DNA of 5,334 nucleotides from Flavobacteriales bacterium (GTDB lineage: Bacteria; Bacteroidota; Bacteroidia; Flavobacteriales_D; Parvicellaceae), in contig JALTUD010000399.1 in NCBI GenBank assembly GCA_027047735.1, positions 1 through 5,334 of the forward strand. The letters are read 5' to 3'. Each line of letters starts with the position of its first letter. Within the stretch, counting starts at the first letter, position 1. Shown piece by piece: positions 1 to 5,334 of the stretch. The notes beneath the pieces are model-generated. The model was not told where the DNA came from. It did no database searches and worked only from the letters and a program-made list of their open reading frames with translations. The translations under genes were made by a program, and so were the position numbers.

Positions 1-19
1 ACTTTGTTAATAAAAAATT

Positions 20-457
20 TTACCTCATTAAATTGTTAAGCACTAAATTCAAAGCCTGTTCTCCATCTGTCCCCAATTTACTTTTTGCTTCTTCTGTCGC
101 CGCTTTCCAGTCGGGGATAATTAATTCTACATAATCAGCTCCTTTATCTGTGATATAAATAACCGGTCTGGTTTTATCATATTTTTTGATGAAATATCCC
201 TTTTCAATCATTCTTTTCAAATCTCGAGTTACCGTTGAGCGTTCTAATTTTAATAACTTCCCAATCTCATTTTGAGGAAGAAATTTATGTTTACCGATTA
301 CCATTAACAAGCTTAATTGACTCATCGTAACATTATGTTTTTTCAAATGTTTACGATATATAGCACTAACGACTCTAATCGACAACATCAATTTGGAAGC
401 TATGCATGCCCACGGATCGGCATTTTCAAGCAATTCGTATGATTTTTTAAGAGTCAT
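20..457 (-). CDS. MarR-family winged-helix transcriptional regulator
   Basis: The 145-residue product has the length and layout of MarR repressors, which bind DNA as dimers. From the ATG at 457, an N-terminal helix (about 15-40) leads into a winged helix-turn-helix (about 44-106). The recognition helix is around ERSTVTRDLKRMIEKG (72-87). The wing is KKYDKTRPVIYITDKG (91-106), with the D-x-x-R pair of the family at D94 and R97. A C-terminal dimerisation helix follows. An in-frame TTG at 472 would add five residues, but it straddles the upstream edge of the -7 promoter element and would not be transcribed from that promoter, so the ATG is preferred. The only cysteine is C18 in the first helix. 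The gene is divergent from the pyr cluster, and candidate operators lie in the shared upstream region, so autoregulation is plausible. Its ligand and targets cannot be read from the sequence. Confidence 0.9.
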   Translation of the reverse strand: MTLKKSYELLENADPWACIASKLMLSIRVVSAIYRKHLKKHNVTMSQLSLLMVIGKHKFLPQNEIGKLLKLERSTVTRDLKRMIEKGYFIKKYDKTRPVIYITDKGADYVELIIPDWKAATEEAKSKLGTDGEQALNLVLNNLMR

Positions 458-461
458 AATG

Positions 462-491
462 CAAATATACAAAACATAGTTGTATATGCAA
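462..491 (-). promoter_or_regulatory. Bacteroidota-type promoter of the MarR gene, near-leaderless
   Basis: On the minus strand TTG (489-491) is separated by exactly 19 bases from TATATTTG (462-469). This matches the Bacteroidota sigma consensus of TTG or TTTG at -33 and TAnnTTTG at -7. Only four bases (458-461) lie between the -7 element and the ATG at 457. Transcription should therefore begin at or within a few bases of the start codon. The match is seen directly; the start site is inferred. Confidence 0.65.
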
Positions 492-506
492 CATAAGGCG
501 TATGTT
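478..506. promoter_or_regulatory. Candidate operator palindromes over the MarR promoter
   Basis: Two inverted repeats overlap here. GTTGTATATGCAAC (479-492) is palindromic at 12 of 14 positions and covers the -33 element and part of the spacer of the MarR promoter. AACATA (490-495) and TATGTT (501-506) form a perfect 6-base inverted repeat around AGGCG. Another AACATA lies at 473-478, 17 bases from the next copy. The size and position suit a MarR dimer site that would block transcription of its own gene. Binding is inferred only, because AT-rich palindromes are common. Confidence 0.35.
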
Positions 507-536
507 TTTATATCTTACAAAATTATAGAGAGAAAC

Positions 537-564
537 CTGATATAGAAAATATAATGTACATTTG
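537..564 (+). promoter_or_regulatory. Probable promoter of the pyrR-pyrB cluster
   Basis: TACATTTG (557-564) is a perfect TAnnTTTG -7 element facing pyrR. The -33 element is weak: CTG at 537-539, 17 bases upstream, differs from TTG by one base. Transcription would begin near 568-571, giving a leader of about 62-65 bases. That leader (565-632) shows no terminator hairpin and no sequence like the PyrR-binding loop of Bacillus. Its only pairing of note is TAAACG (565-570) with CGTTTA (610-615). The AAGAAGATAA and AGAAGACAG stretches before the start are at most weak ribosome-binding sequences. Confidence 0.5.
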
Positions 565-632
565 TAAACGTTGTAGTAAAGGTAAAGAAGATAATCACAT
601 CAAAATTACCGTTTAAACATAGAAGACAGCAT

Positions 633-1181
633 ATGCAACCCACAACTATTCTCAATTCCGAACAATTTGAACTGACCATCAACCGGCTTTGTTTCCAATT
701 GATTGAAAACCATAAAGATTTTCAAAACTCAGCAATAATAGGGCTTCAACCACGCGGAATATACTTAGCCAACAGGCTACAACAAAAACTAAAGGAGATA
801 ACAGGAAATACTCCACAAACGGGAGCGTTAGACATTACCTTTTATAGAGATGATTTCGGTAGAAAAGAACAACCGTTAATTCCAAGTGTTACTAACCTCG
901 ACTTTTCGATAGAAGGGAAAAAAATAATACTAGTGGACGATGTACTCTATACCGGAAGAACGGTGCGAGCAGGAATGGAAGCCGCTTTAGGTTTCGGTCG
1001 CCCGTCCAAAATAGAACTTATGGTTTTTATCGACAGAAGATTTAGCCGTCATTTACCTATCGCACCCGATTATATAGGGAAATCCATAGATTCTCTGGCT
1101 ACCGAACGTGTAGAAGTAAAATGGAAAGAAACCGATACAGAAGATACCGTTATTTTATACAATACTCATGAAAAATCTTAG
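633..1181 (+). CDS. pyrR: PyrR bifunctional pyr regulator / uracil phosphoribosyltransferase
   Basis: The 182-residue product is a type I phosphoribosyltransferase of the PyrR family, close to the usual length of about 180. The PRPP-binding loop IILVDDVLYTGRT lies at 98-110. Other family landmarks are LQPRGIYLANRL (38-49), LDITFYRDD (66-74) and DRRFSRHLPIAPDYIGK (134-150), which matches the family's DRGxRELPIxxDxxGK with small changes. Such proteins convert uracil and PRPP to UMP. In Firmicutes they also bind pyr mRNA and cause attenuation. The leader here has no visible attenuator, so RNA regulation is not supported and the salvage reaction is the safer call. The gene heads the cluster, and its last 14 bases overlap pyrB, indicating translational coupling. 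The ATG at 633 lies about 65 bases after the predicted transcription start. Confidence 0.95.
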   Translation: MQPTTILNSEQFELTINRLCFQLIENHKDFQNSAIIGLQPRGIYLANRLQQKLKEITGNTPQTGALDITFYRDDFGRKEQPLIPSVTNLDFSIEGKKIILVDDVLYTGRTVRAGMEAALGFGRPSKIELMVFIDRRFSRHLPIAPDYIGKSIDSLATERVEVKWKETDTEDTVILYNTHEKS

Positions 1182-2100
1182 TGTAAATCACCTGCTCGGT
1201 ATTAAGCAACTTACCGAAGACGATATTCAATTGATTTTTGAAACGGCAGACAGTTTTAAAAAAATCATCAATCGCCCCATTAAGAAAGTGCCGACATTAA
1301 GAGATATAACCATAGCGAATCTCTTTTTTGAAAATTCAACTCGAACACGCCTTTCTTTTGAGTTGGCAGAAAAACGTTTGTCTGCTGATGTTGTCAATTT
1401 TTCCGCTGCATCAAGTAGTGTAAAAAAAGGAGAAACACTTATCGATACGGTCAATAATATTTTAGCCATGAAAGTCGATATGGTAGTGATGCGTCATCCC
1501 AACCCGGGAGCACACGTTTTTCTGTCTAAGCATATTGATGCTACCATCATCAATGCCGGAGATGGTACACATGAACACCCGACACAAGCCCTGCTTGACA
1601 GTTACTCCATTCGCGAGAAATTAGGCGACGTAACCGGAAAAAAGGTGGTGATTGTAGGCGATATAAAACACTCACGGGTAGCACTGTCAAACATCTATGC
1701 TTTACAAAAACAAGGTGCCGAAGTGATGGTTTGCGGTCCTGCTACCTTAATTCCGAAATACATAGAAAAATTAGGCGTAAAAGTAGAGTATAATTTGAAA
1801 AAAGCTCTGAATTGGTGCGATGTAGCAAATATGCTACGCATACAACTCGAACGTCAAGACATAAAATATTTTCCTACGCAACGTGAATATGTTTTGCAAT
1901 ACGGATTAACAAAGGAAATCCTTGATAACTTGGATAAAGAAATTGTAGTTATGCATCCGGGACCGATAAACAGAGGAGTGGAAATCACAAGCGACGTAGC
2001 CGACTCCAAACAATCGATTATCTTAAATCAGGTTGAAAACGGTGTAGCCGTGCGAATGGCAGTCATTTATTTATTGGCGTCTAAAATAAAACGATATTAA
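1168..2100 (+). CDS. pyrB: Aspartate carbamoyltransferase catalytic subunit
   Basis: The product catalyses the committed step of pyrimidine synthesis, condensing carbamoyl phosphate with aspartate to carbamoyl aspartate in the cytoplasm. All 310 residues are present, the usual size for a catalytic chain. The carbamoyl-phosphate loop is FENSTRTR (54-61). The mobile loop with its lysines is SSSVKKGE (82-89). HPTQALLD (137-144) carries the active-site histidine, followed by GDIKHSRVALS (164-174). The aspartate-binding RIQLER is at 224-229 and HPGPINRG at 263-270. These residues separate it from ornithine carbamoyltransferase. No regulatory chain gene (pyrI) is next to it, so it probably acts as a catalytic trimer of the Bacillus type, although pyrI could lie elsewhere. 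The ATG sits inside the end of pyrR, and the stop is three bases before the next gene. Confidence 0.97.
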   Translation: MKNLSVNHLLGIKQLTEDDIQLIFETADSFKKIINRPIKKVPTLRDITIANLFFENSTRTRLSFELAEKRLSADVVNFSAASSSVKKGETLIDTVNNILAMKVDMVVMRHPNPGAHVFLSKHIDATIINAGDGTHEHPTQALLDSYSIREKLGDVTGKKVVIVGDIKHSRVALSNIYALQKQGAEVMVCGPATLIPKYIEKLGVKVEYNLKKALNWCDVANMLRIQLERQDIKYFPTQREYVLQYGLTKEILDNLDKEIVVMHPGPINRGVEITSDVADSKQSIILNQVENGVAVRMAVIYLLASKIKRY

Positions 2101-2103
2101 GTT

Positions 2104-2769
2104 ATGAATATAGTCATTACCGGAGCTTCTCGCGGAATAGGTCTTGAAACGGCAAAGCTTCTCGCAAAAGAACATAAGGTGTTTTGTTTATCGAGAAATG
2201 TTAGCCCGTTGGTCAACTTAAACAACGATAATATTATTCCCGTTTCTTTCGATTTAGAAACGTTTGATACTTCAATTTTAGATGTTTATTTTGAATCAAC
2301 GGATAGAATTGACAGAATCATCAACAATGCCGGATTGTTAATTAACAAACCGCTGGAAGAACTATCACAAAACGATTTGCAACGGATGTATCGTGTAAAT
2401 GCCATTGCCCCTCATTTGTTGGTGCAGTACTTTTTACCGAAAATAAGCGACGGACATATTGTAAATATCAGCAGTATGGGCGGTGTGCAAGGTACGGCTA
2501 AATTTCCGGGACTAAGCGGGTACAGCTCTTCAAAAGGAGCAGTAACGATTCTTACAGAATGTTTGGCAGAGGAGTTAAAAGAACAAAATATTGCCATAAA
2601 TGCTTTAGCTTTGGGAGCAGTACAAACAGAAATGCTTTCAGAAGCCTTTCCTGATTATCAAGCACCGCTAACAGCACAAGAAATCGCCGAATATATCGCT
2701 GACTTTACTTTAAAGGGGCAAAAATATTTTAACGGAAAAGTTCTGAATGTAGCATTGAGTACACCTTAA
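2104..2769 (+). CDS. Short-chain dehydrogenase/reductase (classical SDR)
   Basis: This is a 221-residue NAD(P)-dependent oxidoreductase with a Rossmann fold, slightly short for a classical SDR (about 250). The cofactor-binding TGASRGIG is at 6-13 and the structural NNAG at 74-77. The catalytic set is complete: N99 in RVNAIAP, S123/S124 in NISSMGG, and Y140 and K144 in the YSSSK motif. Arg10 and Arg31, after beta strands 1 and 2, lean towards NADPH, but this is only suggestive. The short length comes from a compact end (FNGKVLNVALSTP) where classical members carry GxxxxVDGG; the tail lacks the usual final segment. The substrate cannot be told. It starts three bases after pyrB ends, so it is almost certainly co-transcribed, yet no pyrimidine step needs such an enzyme. 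Confidence 0.92.
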   Translation: MNIVITGASRGIGLETAKLLAKEHKVFCLSRNVSPLVNLNNDNIIPVSFDLETFDTSILDVYFESTDRIDRIINNAGLLINKPLEELSQNDLQRMYRVNAIAPHLLVQYFLPKISDGHIVNISSMGGVQGTAKFPGLSGYSSSKGAVTILTECLAEELKEQNIAINALALGAVQTEMLSEAFPDYQAPLTAQEIAEYIADFTLKGQKYFNGKVLNVALSTP

Positions 2770-2780
2770 TTTATTTTATA

Positions 2781-4205
2781 GTGTTAAAAAAAGATTTCCC
2801 ACATTATTTAATCTTATTTGCTTTGTCCTATTTTGTGTTTTTTATAAAATTAGACAATTTCCATTTGCGATGGTGGGATGAATCGATGTTTGCGGTCAAC
2901 GCTTATGAAATGATACAAAATGAAAAGTTCTTTTCTCTATACTTTGATAACGCTCCGGATTTGTACAACACAAAACCGCCTTTAACAGTATGGTTACAGG
3001 TTTTATTCATAAAAATTTTGGGCTACAATGAATTGGCGATTCGTTTACCTTCCGCCTTAGCCTCTTTTGCTTGTGTTGTATTACTGTTTCGTTATGTGAA
3101 AAATCAATTTGATTATCTATTTGCTTGGATTAGTTCTTTGATATTGCTTACATCATACGGTTTTGTGCACTATCATACAGCGCGAACAGGGGATTCAGAT
3201 GCTCTACTGACTTTATTCGCTTTTATTTCAAACCTTTATTTTCTACGTTATTATAAAGATAAAAATAACAGCGATATATTCCTTATGTTCTTTTTCCTAA
3301 CGTTAGGTTTTTTGACAAAGATGTATGCTGTGCTGTTGTTTGTTCCTGCTTATTTTGTCTTGTTAATCTACAAAAAGCAATTCACAGATTTTATCATGAA
3401 TAAGCATTTTGTTTTCGGAGTTTTGTTTTTTGTAAGCGTGGCAGGTAGTATCTTGTGGTTAAGAGAAGTAGAAACAGGAGGTTATTTAGAGCAGGTATTC
3501 TATAAAGACGCGGGGCGTTTAACCGCTGTTGTTGAAAATCATAGCGAACCCTTATTTTTTTATTTTGATAATTTCTTACAAGAACGCTTTGCCACTTGGT
3601 TTGTTTTTGCGTTAACCGGTGGTATTTTAGCTTTCTTTTTTAACAAGGATAAAAATGTGGAACTACTGCAAGTATTTTCAGTTTTTGTACTGGGTTATTT
3701 GTTAATCATTACATTATCCGTAACAAAGTTGGAATGGTACGATATGCCGTTGTATCCTTATTTGGCAACGCTTGCCGCCTATCCAATATATAAACTGCTG
3801 ATGTCTATAAAAAAGGTGAAATATCAGTATATAGTAATAATTGTTGTATTCTTTTTTCCTTATCGAGCTATGTTTTACAAATCTCAAAGTAACGATATGA
3901 AAGCCGGCGAATTGGCTATGGAAGCAAATGAATACTTTTTATACAAAGAAATAGAAGCCGGAAAAAATTTAGATGGTATAAAAGTTTTGACTCAAAAGTG
4001 GAAAGGTTCGCTTTTGTTTTATGAGTACAAACTTAAAGAAGCCGGACAGAAAATAGATATTTTATATGATGTTTCAGCTATACGTATAAATGATAAAATT
4101 TTGGTCAGTGATACTTTGTTGTTGTCTGAGCTGAAGTCGAAATATAAGGTTACACTTATCGATAAAAGCCGAAACGCCGAGTTATTATTCGTAAAAGGAA
4201 AATGA
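2781..4205 (+). CDS. Family-39-type membrane glycosyltransferase (ArnT/PMT-like)
   Basis: This 474-residue integral membrane protein has the layout of GT39/GT-C enzymes, which move a sugar from a polyprenyl-phosphate carrier to a lipid or protein outside the cytoplasmic membrane. After a first membrane segment (about 8-24) comes the catalytic-type acidic pair D33-E34 in RWWDESMF, then NTKPPLTVW (63-71). RTGDSDA (135-141) is the second conserved acidic stretch. Near the end of the membrane part, KLEWYDMPLYPYLA (316-329) resembles the family's K-x-x-W-Y-x-x-P-x-Y-P motif. I count about 10-11 hydrophobic segments up to residue 362, then a soluble tail of about 110 residues, probably periplasmic. 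The start is GTG at 2781; the next in-frame ATG (residue 36) would remove the first membrane helix and D33-E34. It begins 11 bases after the SDR gene with no promoter between. Acceptor and sugar are unknown. Confidence 0.9.
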   Translation: MLKKDFPHYLILFALSYFVFFIKLDNFHLRWWDESMFAVNAYEMIQNEKFFSLYFDNAPDLYNTKPPLTVWLQVLFIKILGYNELAIRLPSALASFACVVLLFRYVKNQFDYLFAWISSLILLTSYGFVHYHTARTGDSDALLTLFAFISNLYFLRYYKDKNNSDIFLMFFFLTLGFLTKMYAVLLFVPAYFVLLIYKKQFTDFIMNKHFVFGVLFFVSVAGSILWLREVETGGYLEQVFYKDAGRLTAVVENHSEPLFFYFDNFLQERFATWFVFALTGGILAFFFNKDKNVELLQVFSVFVLGYLLIITLSVTKLEWYDMPLYPYLATLAAYPIYKLLMSIKKVKYQYIVIIVVFFFPYRAMFYKSQSNDMKAGELAMEANEYFLYKEIEAGKNLDGIKVLTQKWKGSLLFYEYKLKEAGQKIDILYDVSAIRINDKILVSDTLLLSELKSKYKVTLIDKSRNAELLFVKGK

Positions 4206-4273
4206 TACTTTAGCTAAAGAAACTAAAATTCACTTTCTTGCTTCCAATTTTATCCACAGAACGGCGTGTTTGA
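4206..4273. other. Intergenic stretch after the glycosyltransferase gene
   Basis: This begins just after the stop codon. It contains a 12-base perfect palindrome, CTTTAGCTAAAG (4208-4219), without a T-run that would make it a terminator. No good TTG / TAnnTTTG pair was found, so the structured element that follows is probably part of the upstream transcript or uses an unrecognised promoter. ACGGCGT (4261-4267) recurs at 4337-4343. Confidence 0.4.
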
Positions 4274-4397
4274 ACTCCTTTTGTGTTGTTGCACTTATGC
4301 AACACAAAAGAGTGAGTAGTGATAGCCCGACCATTACGGCGTTAAAAAGTGGTGTAGTGCAACGAAACTGCTTTTTTATGCCGTAATGGGAACGCCC
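4274..4397 (+). ncRNA. Structured RNA-like element with two hairpins and a possible kissing loop (Flavo-1-like?)
   Basis: Hairpin A pairs CTTTTGTGTTG (4278-4288) with CAACACAAAAG (4300-4310) around an 11-base loop. Bulging out C4278 lengthens the stem to 14 pairs using ACTC (4274-4277) and GAGT (4310-4313). Hairpin B pairs CCATTACGGC (4331-4340) with GCCGTAATGG (4380-4389). It continues inward through AAAAAG (4344-4349) and CTTTTT (4371-4376), 19 positions in all with one mismatch and one G-U pair. TTGCACT (4289-4295, loop A) is fully complementary to AGTGCAA (4356-4362, loop B). Neither hairpin is followed by a T-run, so these are not ordinary terminators. The flanks GATAGCCCGACC (4321-4332) and GGGAACGCCC (4388-4397) look like a recurring flavobacterial intergenic element; from memory only, the Flavo-1 RNA class is the nearest candidate. 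The plus orientation rests on that resemblance. It could instead be a repeat element with no RNA function. Confidence 0.55.
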
Positions 4398-4416
4398 AAA
4401 ATGTATGGATTAGAAA

Positions 4417-4451
4417 CAAAAAAACGCAATTCACCCCGTAAATTGCGTTTT
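4417..4451 (-). terminator. Intrinsic terminator of the small membrane protein gene
   Basis: AAAACGCAATT (4421-4431) and AATTGCGTTTT (4441-4451) are a perfect 11-base inverted repeat with a 9-base loop. Read on the minus strand, the stem runs into seven consecutive T residues (complement of 4418-4424), then GTTTC. It begins 21 bases after the stop codon of the minus-strand gene at 4473. In the plus direction only four T residues follow, so it could act weakly on the pyr cluster transcript as well. Confidence 0.75.
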
Positions 4452-4472
4452 AGAATCAACTCAATAAGTTAA

Positions 4473-4637
4473 TTAAGCGTATTGCTCTTCGTTATCCAAT
4501 CCTTTTTTGGAAAATTTGGCTTTAATCATATCCATTGTTCCCCAACCTGCCCATACTCCGACAAATGACATTACAAAAATTAAAACCCAAAAAGCCAAGA
4601 AAAAAAAGATTAGAAATATTAGCGTTCCTATTACCAT
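4473..4637 (-). CDS. Small single-pass membrane protein, function unknown
   Basis: This 54-codon reading frame starts with ATG (complement of 4635-4637) and ends with TAA. The product opens MVIGTLIFLIFFFLAFW. It has one long hydrophobic segment (about 3-32), rich in Phe, Trp and aliphatic residues, then a polar tail with lysines at 39, 41, 44 and 45 and an acidic end (LDNEEQYA). The positive charges suggest that the tail is cytoplasmic. Three tryptophans (17, 29, 32) lie in or at the end of the membrane segment. Reality is supported by a well-formed terminator right after the stop and a TAnnTTTG element upstream. No family is recognised. It is divergent from fumC, but nothing links it to fumarate metabolism. 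An alternative start at M23 would destroy the membrane helix. Confidence 0.65.
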   Translation of the reverse strand: MVIGTLIFLIFFFLAFWVLIFVMSFVGVWAGWGTMDMIKAKFSKKGLDNEEQYA

Positions 4638-4652
4638 AACTTTGTAAATTTG
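4637..4652 (+). promoter_or_regulatory. Tandem -7-like elements upstream of fumC
   Basis: TAACTTTG (4637-4644) and TAAATTTG (4645-4652) stand end to end, both matching TAnnTTTG and facing fumC. Either would give a leader of about 35-45 bases. No TTG is found 17-23 bases upstream of either, so the -33 half is missing or degenerate. The first element touches the start codon of the divergent small gene. fumC has no Shine-Dalgarno sequence before its ATG, only AT-rich DNA. Confidence 0.35.
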
Positions 4653-4667
4653 AAGATTATTTGTTCA

Positions 4668-4675
4668 CAAAAGTA
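4668..4675 (-). promoter_or_regulatory. Possible -7 element for the small membrane protein gene
   Basis: On the minus strand this reads TACTTTTG, a match to TAnnTTTG, about 30 bases before the ATG at 4637. Transcription would start near 4662. No TTG lies at the expected distance; the nearest (CAA at 4688-4690 on the plus strand) is only 12 bases away. The call rests on one element. Confidence 0.35.
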
Positions 4676-4693
4676 AAATAATTTATCAATATT

Positions 4694-5334
4694 ATGGAAT
4701 ATAGAATAGAAAAAGACACTTTAGGTGAGGTAAAAGTTCCTGCCGACAAGTATTGGGGACCACAAACAGAACGTTCGAGAAACAATTTTAAGATAGGACC
4801 TTCGGCTTCTATGCCTAAGGAAATTGTACATGCTTTCGGTTATTTGAAAAAAGCAGCAGCTCACGCCAATCACGAATTAGGCGTGCTTTCAAAAGAAAAA
4901 AGAGATTTGATTTCTAAAGTTGCTGACGAAATTATAGAAGGAAAATTAGATGACCAATTTCCTTTGGTAATATGGCAAACCGGTTCGGGAACGCAAAGTA
5001 ATATGAACGTAAATGAGGTAATTGCCAATCGTGCACAAGTGCTTGCGGGAAGAAAAATAGGTGAAGGCGAAAAGGTATTAGCTCCGAATGATGATGTAAA
5101 CAAATCACAATCGAGTAACGATACTTTCCCTACGGGAATGCACATTGCCGTTTATAAAATGATTGCTGAAAAAACCATCCCGGGAATCGAACAATTAAGA
5201 GATGCTTTAAAGAAAAAAAGTGAAGAGTTTAAGGATATTGTCAAAATAGGAAGAACCCACTTGATGGATGCAACTCCCTTAACGTTAGGACAAGAATTTT
5301 CGGGCTATGTTTCGCAGTTAGACCACGGATTACG
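4694..5334 (+). CDS. fumC: Class II fumarate hydratase, 5' portion
   Basis: This enzyme of the citric acid cycle interconverts fumarate and malate without an iron-sulfur cluster, as a cytoplasmic homotetramer. The first 213 residues of about 460 are present; the frame is open to the window edge, so the truncation comes from the window. The N-terminus (YRIEKDTLGEVKVPADKYWG) is typical. Family motifs visible are TGSGTQSNMNVNEVIANR (96-113), the substrate-contact stretch NDDVNKSQSSND (132-143) and GRTHLMDATPLTLGQE (186-201). H189 corresponds to the conserved histidine near H188 of E. coli FumC. The signature loop GSSxMPxKxN lies beyond the window. SQSSND and the HLMDATP wording favour fumarase over aspartase, argininosuccinate lyase or adenylosuccinate lyase. 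The ATG at 4694 gives the expected N-terminus. Confidence 0.97.
   Translation, partial: MEYRIEKDTLGEVKVPADKYWGPQTERSRNNFKIGPSASMPKEIVHAFGYLKKAAAHANHELGVLSKEKRDLISKVADEIIEGKLDDQFPLVIWQTGSGTQSNMNVNEVIANRAQVLAGRKIGEGEKVLAPNDDVNKSQSSNDTFPTGMHIAVYKMIAEKTIPGIEQLRDALKKKSEEFKDIVKIGRTHLMDATPLTLGQEFSGYVSQLDHGL

Noticed and set aside
458..472. Five-residue N-terminal extension of the MarR protein from a TTG start at 472
   Set aside because: The TTG and following codons overlap the -7 promoter element, and a proper ATG follows at 457.
554..616. Plus-strand 20-residue frame starting MYICKRCSKGKED with a C-x-x-C pair, a possible leader peptide
   Set aside because: Its start overlaps the predicted pyr -7 element, so that promoter would not transcribe it; it is short enough to be chance.
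1227..1469. Minus-strand 80-codon open frame inside pyrB
   Set aside because: It is antisense to a clearly coding pyrB with intact motifs, and its product has no recognisable features.
2412..2597. Minus-strand 61-codon open frame inside the SDR gene
   Set aside because: It is antisense to the NNAG-to-YxxxK core of a well-conserved SDR; no promoter or family was seen.
4297..4386. Plus-strand 29-codon frame starting MQHKRVSS
   Set aside because: It runs through both arms of the hairpins; strong secondary structure and a composition without protein features argue against coding.
4331..4389. Hairpin B as the intrinsic terminator of the pyr cluster
   Set aside because: The stem is followed by GAACGCCC, not a T-run; the T-rich stretch lies inside the stem.
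4274..4397. Small transposon (MITE) or REP-like mobile element
   Set aside because: No terminal inverted repeats enclosing the whole unit and no target-site duplication were seen; it remains possible only if many copies exist in the genome.
4870..5145. Minus-strand 91-codon open frame inside fumC
   Set aside because: It mirrors the highly conserved fumarase coding sequence; no independent support.

Overview
The window looks like chromosomal DNA from a low-GC member of the Bacteroidota, most likely class Flavobacteriia. Three things support this. The promoter-like sites fit the Bacteroidota pattern (TTG, a spacer of about 19 bases, then TAnnTTTG). The gene starts lack Shine-Dalgarno sequences. 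The PyrR, PyrB and fumarase sequences have a flavobacterial flavour. No mobile element, CRISPR array, tRNA or rRNA was seen.

Layout. A MarR-family regulator (20-457, minus) is divergent from a four-gene plus-strand cluster running from 633 to 4205. The cluster is pyrR, pyrB (overlapping pyrR by 14 bases), a short-chain dehydrogenase/reductase (3-base gap) and a family-39-type membrane glycosyltransferase (11-base gap, GTG start). The divergent region (458-632) holds a very good promoter for the MarR gene, placed so that its mRNA would be almost leaderless. It also holds candidate operator palindromes and a probable pyr promoter. The spacing suggests a single transcript joining pyrimidine synthesis control (PyrR), its committed step (PyrB) and two less obviously related genes, one of them an envelope glycan enzyme.

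After the cluster, 4206-4472 is not coding but is strongly structured. Two long hairpins lie at 4274-4313 and 4331-4389, and their loops carry perfectly complementary 7-mers, so a kissing-loop RNA is possible. The sequences flanking the second hairpin resemble a recurring flavobacterial intergenic RNA element, perhaps the Flavo-1 class. A separate intrinsic terminator (4417-4451) points leftward and serves a 54-residue single-pass membrane protein encoded on the minus strand (4473-4637).

That small gene is divergent from the class II fumarase gene fumC, whose first 213 codons occupy 4694 to the end of the window. The 56 bases between the two starts contain TAnnTTTG elements facing both ways.

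The best candidates for something undescribed are the kissing-loop RNA element and the small membrane protein. The protein-coding genes otherwise belong to well-known families.
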